64,000 bases of DNA from an uncultured Bacteroidales bacterium. Its GTDB lineage: Bacteria > Bacteroidota > Bacteroidia > Bacteroidales > P3. Positions 19,054 to 28,248 of the stretch are shown here, in pieces. Made by a program: the position numbers and the translations under genes. Each line of letters begins with the position of its first letter. Position 1 is the stretch's first letter. The notes under the pieces were generated by a model that saw only the letters and a program-made list of their open reading frames with translations, was not told the DNA's origin and did not search any database. The DNA lies in NCBI GenBank assembly GCA_949291555.1, contig CASEWE010000003.1, positions 1-64,000 on the forward strand, given 5' to 3'.

Positions 19054-19180
19054 CGCCGCCTGCCTGTCGGGCGCCAAAGGCATGCGCTGCCATGCAAGCC
19101 GCCTCGCAAAGCCGGTTCCGGCCCTGCCGATTCCAAACACGCAGCCGGCTTTCGAGTTTTCATCTTCAAACCAGAATAGG

Positions 19181-21535
19181 ATGCCCAAGAACCTTGTCAT
19201 CGTAGAGTCTCCTGCAAAAGCCAAAACCATCGAGAAATTCCTCGGGAAAGACTACCACGTCCTTTCCTGCTTCGGACATATCCGCGATTTGCCGAAAAGC
19301 CACCTGAGCATCGACACCCAGCACGGGTTCCAGCCCGAATACGAAATACCGGCCGACAAGAAAAGCCTGATCGCCCAGCTTGGGAAAGCCGCCCAGGAAG
19401 CCGATTTCGTCTGGCTCGCCTCCGATGAGGATCGCGAAGGGGAAGCCATTGCCTGGCATTTGGACCAAGTCCTGAAACTGGATCCGGCAAAAACCAAACG
19501 CATTGTATTCAACGAGATCACGAAAACCGCCATCCTGCATGCCATCGAAAATCCGAGGCAGCTGGATTACGATCTGGTCAACGCCCAGCAAGCCCGGCGT
19601 GTCCTGGACCGGCTGGTGGGCTACGAGATTTCCCCGCTCCTATGGAAAAAAGTCCGTCCCAGCCTGTCGGCCGGGCGCGTCCAATCGGTAGCTGTCCGCT
19701 TGGTCGTGGAACGGGAAGAGGAAATCCGGAATTTCAAAGAAGAATCCTCCTACCGGGTCACGGCCTTTTTCGGAAATTTCACGGCCGAGCTCAATACCCG
19801 GTTCCCTTCCAAGGAAAAAGCTCGGAGATTCCTCGAATCCTGCCGAGGTGCCCGGTTCACGGTTGCCTCGCGGGAAGTGAAGCCTTCGAAGAAATCCCCT
19901 GCCGCCCCGTTCACGACCTCCACTTTGCAGCAGGAAGCCTCCCGGAAGCTCGGGTTTTCGGTCTCGAAAACCATGATGGTGGCCCAGCAGCTCTACGAGG
20001 AAGGGATCATCACCTATATGAGGACCGATTCCGTGAACCTCTCTTCCCTGGCTATCCGCATGGCCAAAGACCAGATCCTGCAAGCCTACGGGGAAAAATA
20101 CAGCCACCCGCGCAACTTCAGCACCAAGACCAAAGGCGCCCAGGAAGCCCACGAAGCCATACGCCCCACCTCGATGGAAAGGACTTCCCTGCCGGGCGAT
20201 CCCGCCAAAGCCCGCCTCTACGACCTGATCTGGAAGAGGGCCATTGCCTCCCAGATGTCGGAAGCCGAGATCGAGAAGACCCAGGTCAACATCGCCATCG
20301 AAGGCCATGAAGAATATTTCATCGCCAAAGGCGAGGTAATCCTTTTCGACGGGTTCCTCAAAGTCTACTCGGAAAGCAAGGACGAGGAAGAAGACGATCG
20401 TTCGGGCAAACTCCCGCCTTTGAAACAAGGAGACCAGCCCGTCCCGGAAAGGATAATCGCCAAGGAAACCTTCACCCAGCATACGCCCCGCTATTCGGAA
20501 GCCAGCTTGGTAAAAAAGCTGGAGGAACTGGGCATCGGAAGGCCTTCCACCTACGCTCCGACCATTTCCACCATCATCAAACGGGAATACGTGGTAAAAG
20601 AAGACCGCCCGGGCCATATCCGGCCTTATTGCGCTTTGGAACTGGGCAATGACGGCGTGGAAGAGCACCATCTCAAAGAAAACACCGGAGCCGAAAAAGC
20701 CAAACTCTTCCCTACCGACATCGGCATCCTGGTCAACCAGTTCCTCATCAAGTATTTCGGGGAAGTCGTCGACTACGGGTTCACCGCCGATGTGGAAAAG
20801 CAGTTCGATGCCATCGCGCAAGGCACGATGAAATGGAACGACATGATTGCCCGTTTCTACCAGCCTTTCCACCATCAGGTCGAATCCACGGCCCTGCACT
20901 CGGAAAAAGTGAGCGGGGAACGTTTCCTGGGCAATGATCCGGCCAGCGGGCTGCCCGTCTTCGTCAAATTGGGACGGTTCGGCCCGGTTGCCCAGAAAGG
21001 CGATACGAAAGCCGATGCCAAGCCGTCTTTCGCGGGCTTGCGGAAAGGACAGTCGATAGAAAGCATCACCTTGGAGGAGGCGCTGGATCTTTTCAAGCTT
21101 CCCCGCACCGTAGGGCAATACCAAGGCCAGGACATCATTGCGTCCGCAGGCCGGTTCGGCCCTTACATCCGGTTCAACGGGCAGTTCGTCTCCATCCCGA
21201 AAACGGAAGACCCTCTGGCAATCGACCTCGAAACCGCCATTGCCCTGATAGAAGCCAAACAGGAAACCGACCGGAAAAAAGTAATCCGCGTTTTCGAAGA
21301 AGAACCCGGATTGCAGGTCCTCAACGGCCGGTTCGGCCCTTACATCAGCTTCGAGAACAAGAATTACAAAATCCCCAAGAACATCGATGCGCAAACCCTC
21401 GACCTGGAGGAATGCAGGAAAATCATAGCCGAGGAAAAGCCCAGTGCCCGTTCGGCCCGCAAGGCGGCGGCCATGGCGAAAAAAAGCTCTCCGGCCAGGA
21501 AATCCGGGAAAAAGCCCGGAAAAGAAACCGCATGA
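19181..21535 (+). CDS. topA: DNA topoisomerase I
   Basis: A 784-residue type IA topoisomerase, which relaxes negative supercoils. The Toprim domain starts VIVESPAKAKTIEKFLG and contains the SDEDREGEAIAWHL metal motif. The active-site tyrosine is Y279 in TYMRTDSVNLS. C-terminal repeats (GRFGPYIRFN, GRFGPYISFE) replace the zinc fingers of Escherichia coli TopA. A Lys/Ala-rich basic tail of about 30 residues may bind DNA. Only ATG 19181 gives the standard PKNLVIVES start. pfkA follows after 7 bases. Confidence 0.96.
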   Translation: MPKNLVIVESPAKAKTIEKFLGKDYHVLSCFGHIRDLPKSHLSIDTQHGFQPEYEIPADKKSLIAQLGKAAQEADFVWLASDEDREGEAIAWHLDQVLKLDPAKTKRIVFNEITKTAILHAIENPRQLDYDLVNAQQARRVLDRLVGYEISPLLWKKVRPSLSAGRVQSVAVRLVVEREEEIRNFKEESSYRVTAFFGNFTAELNTRFPSKEKARRFLESCRGARFTVASREVKPSKKSPAAPFTTSTLQQEASRKLGFSVSKTMMVAQQLYEEGIITYMRTDSVNLSSLAIRMAKDQILQAYGEKYSHPRNFSTKTKGAQEAHEAIRPTSMERTSLPGDPAKARLYDLIWKRAIASQMSEAEIEKTQVNIAIEGHEEYFIAKGEVILFDGFLKVYSESKDEEEDDRSGKLPPLKQGDQPVPERIIAKETFTQHTPRYSEASLVKKLEELGIGRPSTYAPTISTIIKREYVVKEDRPGHIRPYCALELGNDGVEEHHLKENTGAEKAKLFPTDIGILVNQFLIKYFGEVVDYGFTADVEKQFDAIAQGTMKWNDMIARFYQPFHHQVESTALHSEKVSGERFLGNDPASGLPVFVKLGRFGPVAQKGDTKADAKPSFAGLRKGQSIESITLEEALDLFKLPRTVGQYQGQDIIASAGRFGPYIRFNGQFVSIPKTEDPLAIDLETAIALIEAKQETDRKKVIRVFEEEPGLQVLNGRFGPYISFENKNYKIPKNIDAQTLDLEECRKIIAEEKPSARSARKAAAMAKKSSPARKSGKKPGKETA

Positions 21536-21542
21536 TCCGGCC

Positions 21543-22535
21543 ATGAAACAACCATCCCTCATCCGAAAAATCGGCGTGCTCACTTCCGGAGGAGATGCTC
21601 CTGGAATGAATGCCGCCATACGGGCCGTAGTCAGGACAGCCGTCTCCGAAAAATTGTCTGTCATCGGAATCAGCCATGGCTACAAAGGGCTCATAAACAA
21701 AGAATTCACACCCATGTTCGGGTACTCCGTAGCCGATATCATCCATCGGGGCGGAACCATCCTGAAGACTTCCCGATGCCCGGAATTCAAGACCGGGGAA
21801 GGAATCGAAGCCGCCTATCAGAACCTTTCCGACGAAGGCATAGACGCCTTGGTGGTCATAGGAGGCGATGGCACGTTCCGGGGCGCATCGGCCTTGCAGG
21901 AAAAGCATCCCGACATAAAAGTGGTGGGACTGCCCGGGACCATCGACAACGACCTGTACGGAACCGATTTCACCATCGGGTACGACACGGCCATCAACAC
22001 CGTGGTGGAGGCCGTCGACAAAATCCGGGACACGGCCGGCTCCCACGGCACCCTGTTCTTCGTGGAAGTAATGGGGCGCGATGCCGGCTTCATCGCGCTC
22101 AACAGCGGGATCGCCACCGGCGCGGAAGACATACTCATTCCGGAAACCCGCACCGACATAGACAGCCTGATCGCCAAATTGGAATACGACCAACGCAAGC
22201 AGAAAACCTGGGGCATCATCATCGTGGCCGAAGGCGACGAGCTCGGAGGCGCCACCCAGGTGGCCGGAATGGTCAAGGAAAGGCTTCCCTCCTACGAGAC
22301 CCGCGTAACGATACTCGGGCACATCCAAAGAGGCGGAGCCCCGTCCTGCGCCGACAGGGTCCTGGCGTCCCGGCTGGGATTCGATGGCGTGAAAGCCTTG
22401 CTCGAAGGGGAAAGCGGGGTCATGATCGGCCTTATCAACGACAAAATCGTGCGCGTGCCCTTTGAAAAAGCCACGAAAAAGCACCAGCAAATCGATCCGG
22501 GCCTATTGGAAGTAGCCCGCGTCCTTTCCCTTTGA
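21543..22535 (+). CDS. pfkA: 6-phosphofructokinase, ATP-dependent type
   Basis: A 330-residue PfkA converting fructose 6-phosphate to fructose 1,6-bisphosphate. The nucleotide loop GVLTSGGDAPGMNA is at about 10-23. GGDGT (107-111) has Gly where pyrophosphate-dependent enzymes have Asp, favouring ATP as donor. The catalytic loop PGTIDNDLYGTD and the MGRDAGF motif are intact. It probably forms an operon with topA (7-base spacing) and ends at a strong hairpin terminator. Confidence 0.95.
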   Translation: MKQPSLIRKIGVLTSGGDAPGMNAAIRAVVRTAVSEKLSVIGISHGYKGLINKEFTPMFGYSVADIIHRGGTILKTSRCPEFKTGEGIEAAYQNLSDEGIDALVVIGGDGTFRGASALQEKHPDIKVVGLPGTIDNDLYGTDFTIGYDTAINTVVEAVDKIRDTAGSHGTLFFVEVMGRDAGFIALNSGIATGAEDILIPETRTDIDSLIAKLEYDQRKQKTWGIIIVAEGDELGGATQVAGMVKERLPSYETRVTILGHIQRGGAPSCADRVLASRLGFDGVKALLEGESGVMIGLINDKIVRVPFEKATKKHQQIDPGLLEVARVLSL

Positions 22536-22543
22536 CGAATCCT

Positions 22544-22597
22544 GCCGGTCCTGGATTTTCCCTGCGGGTTTTCCAGTACCGGCCTTTTTGTTTTTTT
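22544..22597 (+). terminator. Terminator after pfkA
   Basis: GCCGGTCCTGGA (22544-22555) pairs with TCCAGTACCGGC (22572-22583) with one mismatch. CTTTTTGTTTTTTT follows. The T tract supplies the TTG of the rho promoter, so terminator and promoter overlap. Confidence 0.85.
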
Positions 22598-22617
22598 CAC
22601 AAAAAACCCTAACTTTG
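22588..22617 (+). promoter_or_regulatory. Promoter of rho (TTG-N19-TAACTTTG)
   Basis: TTG at 22588-22590 and TAACTTTG at 22610-22617 are separated by 19 bases, a complete match to the Bacteroidota housekeeping promoter. The leader to the rho ATG is about 180 bases, long enough for control within the leader. Confidence 0.75.
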
Positions 22618-22802
22618 CCGGGCTTTAACCGATGGGCGGCATTCATTCAGACGCATTTCCTTTTTGCGCGAAAGAAAAAGCCCGTCATTTCTGAAAGCAA
22701 CGTCCAGGTTAATTATACAAGCTAATCCTCACCTTCCGGACGGATTTTTCCGGTTCGGTTCCCTTGTGAAGCCTCGGGCTTATTTAATTCCATAACCGCT
22801 TT

Positions 22803-24782
22803 ATGTACAACATCCTCGACCTCAATGCCATGGATGACGCCGCATTGCTCCAGCTGGCGGAATCCTTTTCCATCAAACGGGCTTCCAAACTTTCCCGGCA
22901 AGACCTCATCTACCAGATCTTAGACGCGCAGGCCATCCAGCAAGTAAGCCAGCGGGCCTTGTCGGCCCCTGCGCCGGCTCCCGCTTCGCCGGCAAGCATC
23001 GAACCGGAAAAACGCAAACGGGGAAGGCCCCGCAACCCGGATAAGATCGCGACCGAGAACCGGTCCGGCGCCGAAACGCCGAGCCCGGCTTTCCCCGCCG
23101 AGGCGGCGGCTCCGGCCCCTGCCCCCAGGAAGCGGGGCAGGCCGCGCAAGAATCCGGAAATGGCCGCCCCCTCCCTTTCGGCCGAAACGTCCGGCAGCCC
23201 GGCCTACGCTCCCGGGCAAAACGCCGAGCAAACGGAAAACAGGCCCTCCTACGGGCTTTACGCCCCGCAAGGAACGCGGAAATACCCTACCCGGCGCAAC
23301 TACCAGGATCGGCCTTTCGAACGGAACCGGAGCATCCAGCCGCCCATCCTGAAGAACCGGGACGCGGCCGGTTTAATGAATGCAAAAGATGCCGAGATGC
23401 CGGAAAATTATCCCGACATGCCGGAAATGGACTACGAGGACAACGACTACGCCTACCGGAACAACGGGAACGACGAACAGCCGTTCGCTTCCGCGCCCAA
23501 GACGGGAAACGCGGAAGACGAATCCGTGCGGAAGGAACACGAGAACGAACGCCTCAACCGCATTGACGAGTTCCAGATGAGCCGGGCATTGCAAACGGAA
23601 AAAGCACCTGCCCCGAGCCAACCGCCCGCCAAACAGCAACAGGAAAGCCATTTCCTCTACAATTTCGAGAACTTCATCACCTACGAAGGCGTCTTGGAAA
23701 CGATGCCCGACGGATTCGGGTTCCTGCGTTCATCGGACTACAATTACCTGAGCTCGCCCGACGACGTCTATGTCTCCCCCCAGCAAATCCGCTTCTTGGG
23801 GCTGAAGACCGGAGACACGGTGGAATGCACGGTAAGGCCTCCCCGGGAAGGCGAAAAATATTTCCCGATGGGACGGGTCATTTCCATAAACGGCTGGAAA
23901 CCGGAAGAAACCCGCGACAGGGTGCCTTTCGACTACCTCACGCCGCTATTCCCGAACCAGAAGTTCAAGCTCACCGATGCGCCCGAAAATGCCATCTCCA
24001 TGCGTCTGATGGACATGTTCACTCCTATAGGGAAAGGGCAGCGCGGCTTGATCGTCGCCCCTCCGAAAACCGGGAAAACCGTGCTTCTCAAACAACTGGC
24101 CAATGCCATCTCCTATAACCACCCGGAAGTATACATCATCGTCCTCCTCATCGACGAACGTCCCGAGGAAGTGACCGACATGCAGCGGAGCGTCAAGGCG
24201 GAAGTGATCGCCTCCACCTTCGACGAGCCGGCCGAACGGCATGTGAAAATCGCCAATATCGTCCTGGAAAAAGCCAAACGCCTGGTGGAATGCAAGCACG
24301 ACGTGCTTATCGTGCTCGACTCCATTACCCGTCTTGCCCGAGCCTACAACACGGTAAGCCCGGCCTCCGGGAAAGTGCTTTCGGGCGGTGTCGAAGCCAA
24401 TGCCTTGCAAAAACCCAAACGTTTCTTCGGGGCTGCCCGGAAAATAGAAAACGGAGGATCGCTCACCATCATCGCCACGGCGCTGACCGAAACCAATTCG
24501 AAAATGGACGAAGTCATTTTCGAAGAATTCAAGGGAACCGGCAACATGGAAATACAGCTCGACCGCAAGATTTCCAACCGCCGCATCTTCCCGGCCATCG
24601 ACATCGTTTCTTCCAGCACCCGCCGCGACGACCTCCTGCAAGACAACGAAGTGCGGAGCCGGGTATGGATCATGCGCAACCATTTTGCCGACATGACCCC
24701 GGTGGAAGTCATGGAATTCCTCTCCACCCGATTGCCCCAGACGGCCAACAACGAAGAATTCCTGGCCACCATGAACAGCTAA
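22803..24782 (+). CDS. rho: Transcription termination factor Rho with long disordered insertion
   Basis: A 659-residue Rho (Escherichia coli Rho has 419). Residues 1-50 are the Rho N-terminal helix bundle. Residues about 52-285 are an Ala/Pro- and charge-rich insertion with two AT-hook-like cores, KRGRPR near 72-77 and 110-115. The RNA-binding cold-shock domain follows ([13 protein letters not shown]), then the RecA-like motor with Walker A APPKTGKT (419-426) and Walker [17 protein letters not shown]. Long insertions are known in Bacteroidota Rho; one in Bacteroides thetaiotaomicron is reported to drive condensate formation. It is followed after 14 bases by ispE. Confidence 0.96.
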   Translation: MYNILDLNAMDDAALLQLAESFSIKRASKLSRQDLIYQILDAQAIQQVSQRALSAPAPAPASPASIEPEKRKRGRPRNPDKIATENRSGAETPSPAFPAEAAAPAPAPRKRGRPRKNPEMAAPSLSAETSGSPAYAPGQNAEQTENRPSYGLYAPQGTRKYPTRRNYQDRPFERNRSIQPPILKNRDAAGLMNAKDAEMPENYPDMPEMDYEDNDYAYRNNGNDEQPFASAPKTGNAEDESVRKEHENERLNRIDEFQMSRALQTEKAPAPSQPPAKQQQESHFLYNFENFITYEGVLETMPDGFGFLRSSDYNYLSSPDDVYVSPQQIRFLGLKTGDTVECTVRPPREGEKYFPMGRVISINGWKPEETRDRVPFDYLTPLFPNQKFKLTDAPENAISMRLMDMFTPIGKGQRGLIVAPPKTGKTVLLKQLANAISYNHPEVYIIVLLIDERPEEVTDMQRSVKAEVIASTFDEPAERHVKIANIVLEKAKRLVECKHDVLIVLDSITRLARAYNTVSPASGKVLSGGVEANALQKPKRFFGAARKIENGGSLTIIATALTETNSKMDEVIFEEFKGTGNMEIQLDRKISNRRIFPAIDIVSSSTRRDDLLQDNEVRSRVWIMRNHFADMTPVEVMEFLSTRLPQTANNEEFLATMNS

Positions 24783-24796
24783 GCTCGCAAAGGCGC

Positions 24797-25648
24797 ATGC
24801 TCTACTTCCCTCCCTGCAAAATCAATATCGGGCTCCATATCATCGGAAAGCGTCCGGACGGCTTCCATGATCTGGAGCTTTCCTTTTTCCCGCTTTGGCA
24901 GGTTTGCGACATTTTGGAAATCTCCCCTGCGCGAACCGACTCTTTCCTTTGCAGCGGAATCCCTACCGGCGGGGAAGACGGGGACAACATCGTTGTCAAA
25001 GCACGGGAAAACCTGCGCGGGCACTTGCGGGAAGCCTGCGGGAAAGACCTGCCCGCCTGCCGGATCCATCTCCACAAGAACCTGCCCGCCGGAAGCGGCT
25101 TGGGCGGAGGCTCGTCCGATGCCGCCTATGCCCTCATGGGGCTCGACCAGGTGTTCCGGCTCGGGATGCAGCCGGAAAGCTTGGCAGGAATCGCCGCCCG
25201 GACAGGAAGCGATTGCGCCTTTTTCCTGCAGCAAGTCCCCTGCATCGGGAAAGGGAAAGGCGATTGCCTGCAAAAGCTCGAGACCGGCCTGCGGCGGGAA
25301 TTCGGCCTTGTCCTGATTGTCCCGCCCTTGCATGTTTCCACCGCAGAAGCCTACCGGAACTGCCAAACCCGCTCCGGGCGGCCCGGCCTGGCCTCGCTCC
25401 TGGAATGCAGCATCCATGAATGGAAAAACGTCTTGGAAAACGATTTCGAGAAAACCCTTTTTCCCCGCTACCCGATCTTGTCCAAGATAAAGGAACGCCT
25501 CTATGAAAGCGGCGCCTTTTACGCCTCCCTCAGCGGCAGCGGCAGCGCCCTCTACGGCTTGTTCGAAAGCCTTTCCCCGGACTTCCCCGATCCGAGCGGG
25601 CTTCCCGAGGGCATTTTCATGCGCCGGACCCGAATTTCAATTCCTTGA
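24797..25648 (+). CDS. ispE: 4-diphosphocytidyl-2-C-methyl-D-erythritol kinase
   Basis: A 283-residue GHMP kinase of the non-mevalonate isoprenoid pathway, phosphorylating CDP-methylerythritol. The substrate lysine region PCKINIGLHIIGKRPDGFHDL opens the protein. The ATP loop is PAGSGLGGGSSDAA (97-110). GSDCAFF and LSGSGSALYGLF are further GHMP motifs. ATG 24797 lies 14 bases after rho. The 3' end overlaps the convergent birA gene by 32 bases. Confidence 0.94.
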   Translation: MLYFPPCKINIGLHIIGKRPDGFHDLELSFFPLWQVCDILEISPARTDSFLCSGIPTGGEDGDNIVVKARENLRGHLREACGKDLPACRIHLHKNLPAGSGLGGGSSDAAYALMGLDQVFRLGMQPESLAGIAARTGSDCAFFLQQVPCIGKGKGDCLQKLETGLRREFGLVLIVPPLHVSTAEAYRNCQTRSGRPGLASLLECSIHEWKNVLENDFEKTLFPRYPILSKIKERLYESGAFYASLSGSGSALYGLFESLSPDFPDPSGLPEGIFMRRTRISIP

Positions 25649-26369
25649 TACCGGCTTTTATCCATTTTCCCTCCCGGGTCTCCAAGACCAGGCGCCCGCA
25701 ATCGTCCACATCGGATATCCGGGCCACGACCGGATCGCCTTGGAATACATAGTTTTCCCACCGCCCGTAACCCAGCAAGGATGCCTTGTATTCGTCCCGA
25801 TAACGGGAAAACTGTTCCTGGAAACTTCCCGACCGGCAAGCCTGCCTGCATTCGCGGCAAGCCTTTTCCAGATGGCGGTACATGGCAAAGGATTCCTGAT
25901 GCAGATCGCGCACCTTCCCATCGTTCTGAAAAAGGGAAACGGCCCCGGGGAGAGAGGCGGGGAAGCCGCGCTGGTTCACGTTCCATCCTATGCCGTAATA
26001 AACCGCTACGACATCCGCCCCCTGCAAACGGCTTTCGAGCAGGATGCCTCCTAGCTTTTTCTTTCCTATGTACAAGTCGTTGGGCCATTTCAGGCAGCAA
26101 TCCGCCGCCCGTTCCCTCGCATAAGCCAAAGCGCCGAGGCTCAAAGCCATATTCAGCAGGAAAAGCCCCTCGCTGTCGATGAAATCCGGACATATTCCCA
26201 AAGAAAGGGCCACATTCAAGCCCTCCCCGCCGTACCAGGCATTGCCGCCCTGGCCCCGTCCGGAATGCTGGCAGAAGGTATACACGCCGAACATTTCCCC
26301 GGAAGCGGGCGGGGAAAAAGCTTTCAACAGATCCTGCGTGGAAGCAGCCTCGGAAAAATACCGCAACAT
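25617..26369 (-). CDS. birA: Biotin--[acetyl-CoA-carboxylase] ligase
   Basis: A 250-residue biotin protein ligase, catalysing biotinyl-AMP formation and transfer to biotin carboxyl carrier protein. The biotinyl-AMP loop is HSGRGQGGNAW, and KWPNDLYIGKKKLGGILLES carries the catalytic lysine region. The DNA-binding domain of E. coli BirA is absent, so it is a group I non-regulatory ligase. The C-terminal SH3-like domain follows (GRLVLETREGKW). It converges on ispE with a 32-base overlap. Confidence 0.92.
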   Translation of the reverse strand: MLRYFSEAASTQDLLKAFSPPASGEMFGVYTFCQHSGRGQGGNAWYGGEGLNVALSLGICPDFIDSEGLFLLNMALSLGALAYARERAADCCLKWPNDLYIGKKKLGGILLESRLQGADVVAVYYGIGWNVNQRGFPASLPGAVSLFQNDGKVRDLHQESFAMYRHLEKACRECRQACRSGSFQEQFSRYRDEYKASLLGYGRWENYVFQGDPVVARISDVDDCGRLVLETREGKWIKAGIKELKFGSGA

Positions 26370-26403
26370 GGCATGCCAGTTTAAAAATCCTATCGGCAGG
26401 AAG

Positions 26404-26504
26404 CCTTATCCGGAAAACGCGAAGCAGATGGACGATCCGGCCGGAAACGGCAGGCAAACTCGTGCATCCGCAACCTTATCCGGAAAACGCGAAGCAGATG
26501 GACG
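26404..26504. repeat. 31-bp perfect direct repeat, two copies
   Basis: The same 31 bases (CCTTATCCGGAAAACGCGAA plus GCAGATGGACG) occur at 26404-26434 and 26474-26504, a period of 70 bases. They lie in the gap between the birA start and the pcm stop. The 39-base spacer is not repeated. Confidence 0.95.
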
Positions 26505-26535
26505 CCCCTCCGAACGCGGCCTTGCCCCGTTCCCC

Positions 26536-27189
26536 CTATTCCCCTGCCTTTTGCTCCAGCATGGGCACAAAATTGAAATCGCCATGCTCGCTCACCTCGA
26601 TTTCGGTCTCCGATTTCCGGAAAACCCGGGTCATTACCTGACTGCGATCGCCGCCCACCGGAACCACCATGATTCCCCCTATCCGAAGCTGGGCCGCCAA
26701 TTGCTGCGGCAGACTCGGCGCCCCGCAGGTAACCAGGATGCGGTCGAACGGGGCGAATTGGGGCAATCCCTTGTAGCCATCGCCGTAGAAACAGCGTACC
26801 GTGCTGTTGAACCGGGACAGAAGCGCCTTGGCTTTCATGTACAACGTCCGTTGCCGTTCAATGGAATAAACGGAAGCCTCCAAGTAATCCAGAACCAAAG
26901 CCTGGTAACCCGACCCGGTCCCCACTTCCAGGACCTGGGCTCCGGGATAGACCTCCAGCAATGCGGTCTGCCGGGCCACCGTGGCCGGCCGGGACAGCGT
27001 CTGCCCTTCTCCGATTTCGAAAGCCTTGTCCTGATAGGCGAACTTCTCGAATGCCGAATCGAGGAACATCTGGCGCGGAATCCGCCGCATAGCCTCCCAG
27101 ATGGGAGGATTCCCGTATCCCTTGGCCTGCAACTCCCCTATCATGCAGTCGCGCAGGCCTTTGTGCTTGGGTGTATCGCTGATTGTCAT
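26536..27189 (-). CDS. pcm: Protein-L-isoaspartate O-methyltransferase
   Basis: A 217-residue SAM-dependent methyltransferase repairing isoaspartyl residues in aged proteins. SAM motif I is VLEVGTGSGYQALVLDY (from residue 86). The family loop GEGQTLSRPATVA (61-72) carries a Ser as in PCMT enzymes, where the usual form is GQTISQPY. DRILVTCGAP and GGIMVVPVG match the remaining motifs. It is transcribed in the same direction as birA. Confidence 0.93.
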   Translation of the reverse strand: MTISDTPKHKGLRDCMIGELQAKGYGNPPIWEAMRRIPRQMFLDSAFEKFAYQDKAFEIGEGQTLSRPATVARQTALLEVYPGAQVLEVGTGSGYQALVLDYLEASVYSIERQRTLYMKAKALLSRFNSTVRCFYGDGYKGLPQFAPFDRILVTCGAPSLPQQLAAQLRIGGIMVVPVGGDRSQVMTRVFRKSETEIEVSEHGDFNFVPMLEQKAGE

Positions 27190-27285
27190 TTCCTCTTTCC
27201 TGTTAAAAACGTTTCAAGGCCTTCGCGCTTCCGTTCCGCACCTTCTCCCGCCCTCTGCGCCAGGCCGGCCTCGGCCATTTCCCGT

Positions 27286-28248
27286 TCACTTCCCTGCCCC
27301 GCATGCCACGACTTTCACCGTTTTCCCTACCACGCGCAAATCCTCGCGCAAAGAAACCCGGGAAAGGTATTCCATGTCTTTTTCCAGCCGGACCAGCATT
27401 TCTTCCACATTTTCAGCATAACCGAAAGTGGTGATTCCCAACGAGGTGATACCGGGTTTGATGGCGTAAAGCAGGGTATAATAAGGCGAAACCTCCGAAA
27501 TCAAGCGGATGAAATGTTCCCGTTCGGGCCTGTAGCCGACCAACGCCATATCCCCCTTGAGCACGTTCCACAGCTGGGGCAGTTCATCGATTCGGAACCG
27601 GCGCATGACCCGGCCCCATGCCGTAATCCGGCTGTCGCCCCGGTGCGAAAGGCAAGGCCCGCCGGATTCGGCCCCTGCGCGCATGGAGCGGAATTTGTAA
27701 ATCCGGAAAGCCTTTCCCCCTCTGCCTATCCTTTCCTGGGCATAGAACACGCCTCCCGGCGAACCGGCTGCCACCAGAACCGCGCTGGCAAGGAAAACGG
27801 GGGAAAGCAGCAGCAAGAGCGCCGAGCAGACCAGGACATCGGCCCCTCGTTTCGCACGAAGGGCCCAAGGAGATAAACCGCGATAACGGAAACCGATAAA
27901 GGAAAGCCCCGCTTCTTCCGTTCCCGTTCCGGAGAAATAAGGAAATGGATCCTGTTCCGAACGGGCTATGCGCAAATCGTAACACGGCCATTCCCACAGG
28001 CAAGCGAGCAAGGAGGCCATGCAGCGGGAATCCCCTTCCTCCAATACCACATAGACCACGGCCGGGAAACTCCCGTTTTTCCGGGCTTCGGCCGCCCGCC
28101 GGGGAAAATCTTCCGCAGGCACGAACAGGCATGCGGCTTCCTCCCGGGAAAATGCCGAATGGAAAGCCCGGCCTTTTCCGCCGTTGCCAACCACCCAAGG
28201 GTATTCCCGACTCCCTCCTTTCTTATCCATCGGACTGGCTTTACCCAT
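27286..28248 (-). CDS. Bacterial sugar transferase (undecaprenyl-phosphate sugar-1-phosphate transferase family)
   Basis: A 320-residue protein. The C-terminal 200 residues are the bacterial sugar transferase domain: a membrane hairpin (VLVCSALLLLLSPVFLASAV), then KRGADVLV, YKFRSM, RRFRIDELPQLWNVLKGDM and VGYRPERE. Such enzymes start lipid-linked glycan synthesis. The N-terminal 110 residues lack the four-helix membrane domain of WcaJ-type proteins and look soluble. ATG 28248 overlaps the stop of the upstream gene, suggesting coupling; ATG 28230 is an alternative. Confidence 0.88.
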   Translation of the reverse strand: MGKASPMDKKGGSREYPWVVGNGGKGRAFHSAFSREEAACLFVPAEDFPRRAAEARKNGSFPAVVYVVLEEGDSRCMASLLACLWEWPCYDLRIARSEQDPFPYFSGTGTEEAGLSFIGFRYRGLSPWALRAKRGADVLVCSALLLLLSPVFLASAVLVAAGSPGGVFYAQERIGRGGKAFRIYKFRSMRAGAESGGPCLSHRGDSRITAWGRVMRRFRIDELPQLWNVLKGDMALVGYRPEREHFIRLISEVSPYYTLLYAIKPGITSLGITTFGYAENVEEMLVRLEKDMEYLSRVSLREDLRVVGKTVKVVACGAGK

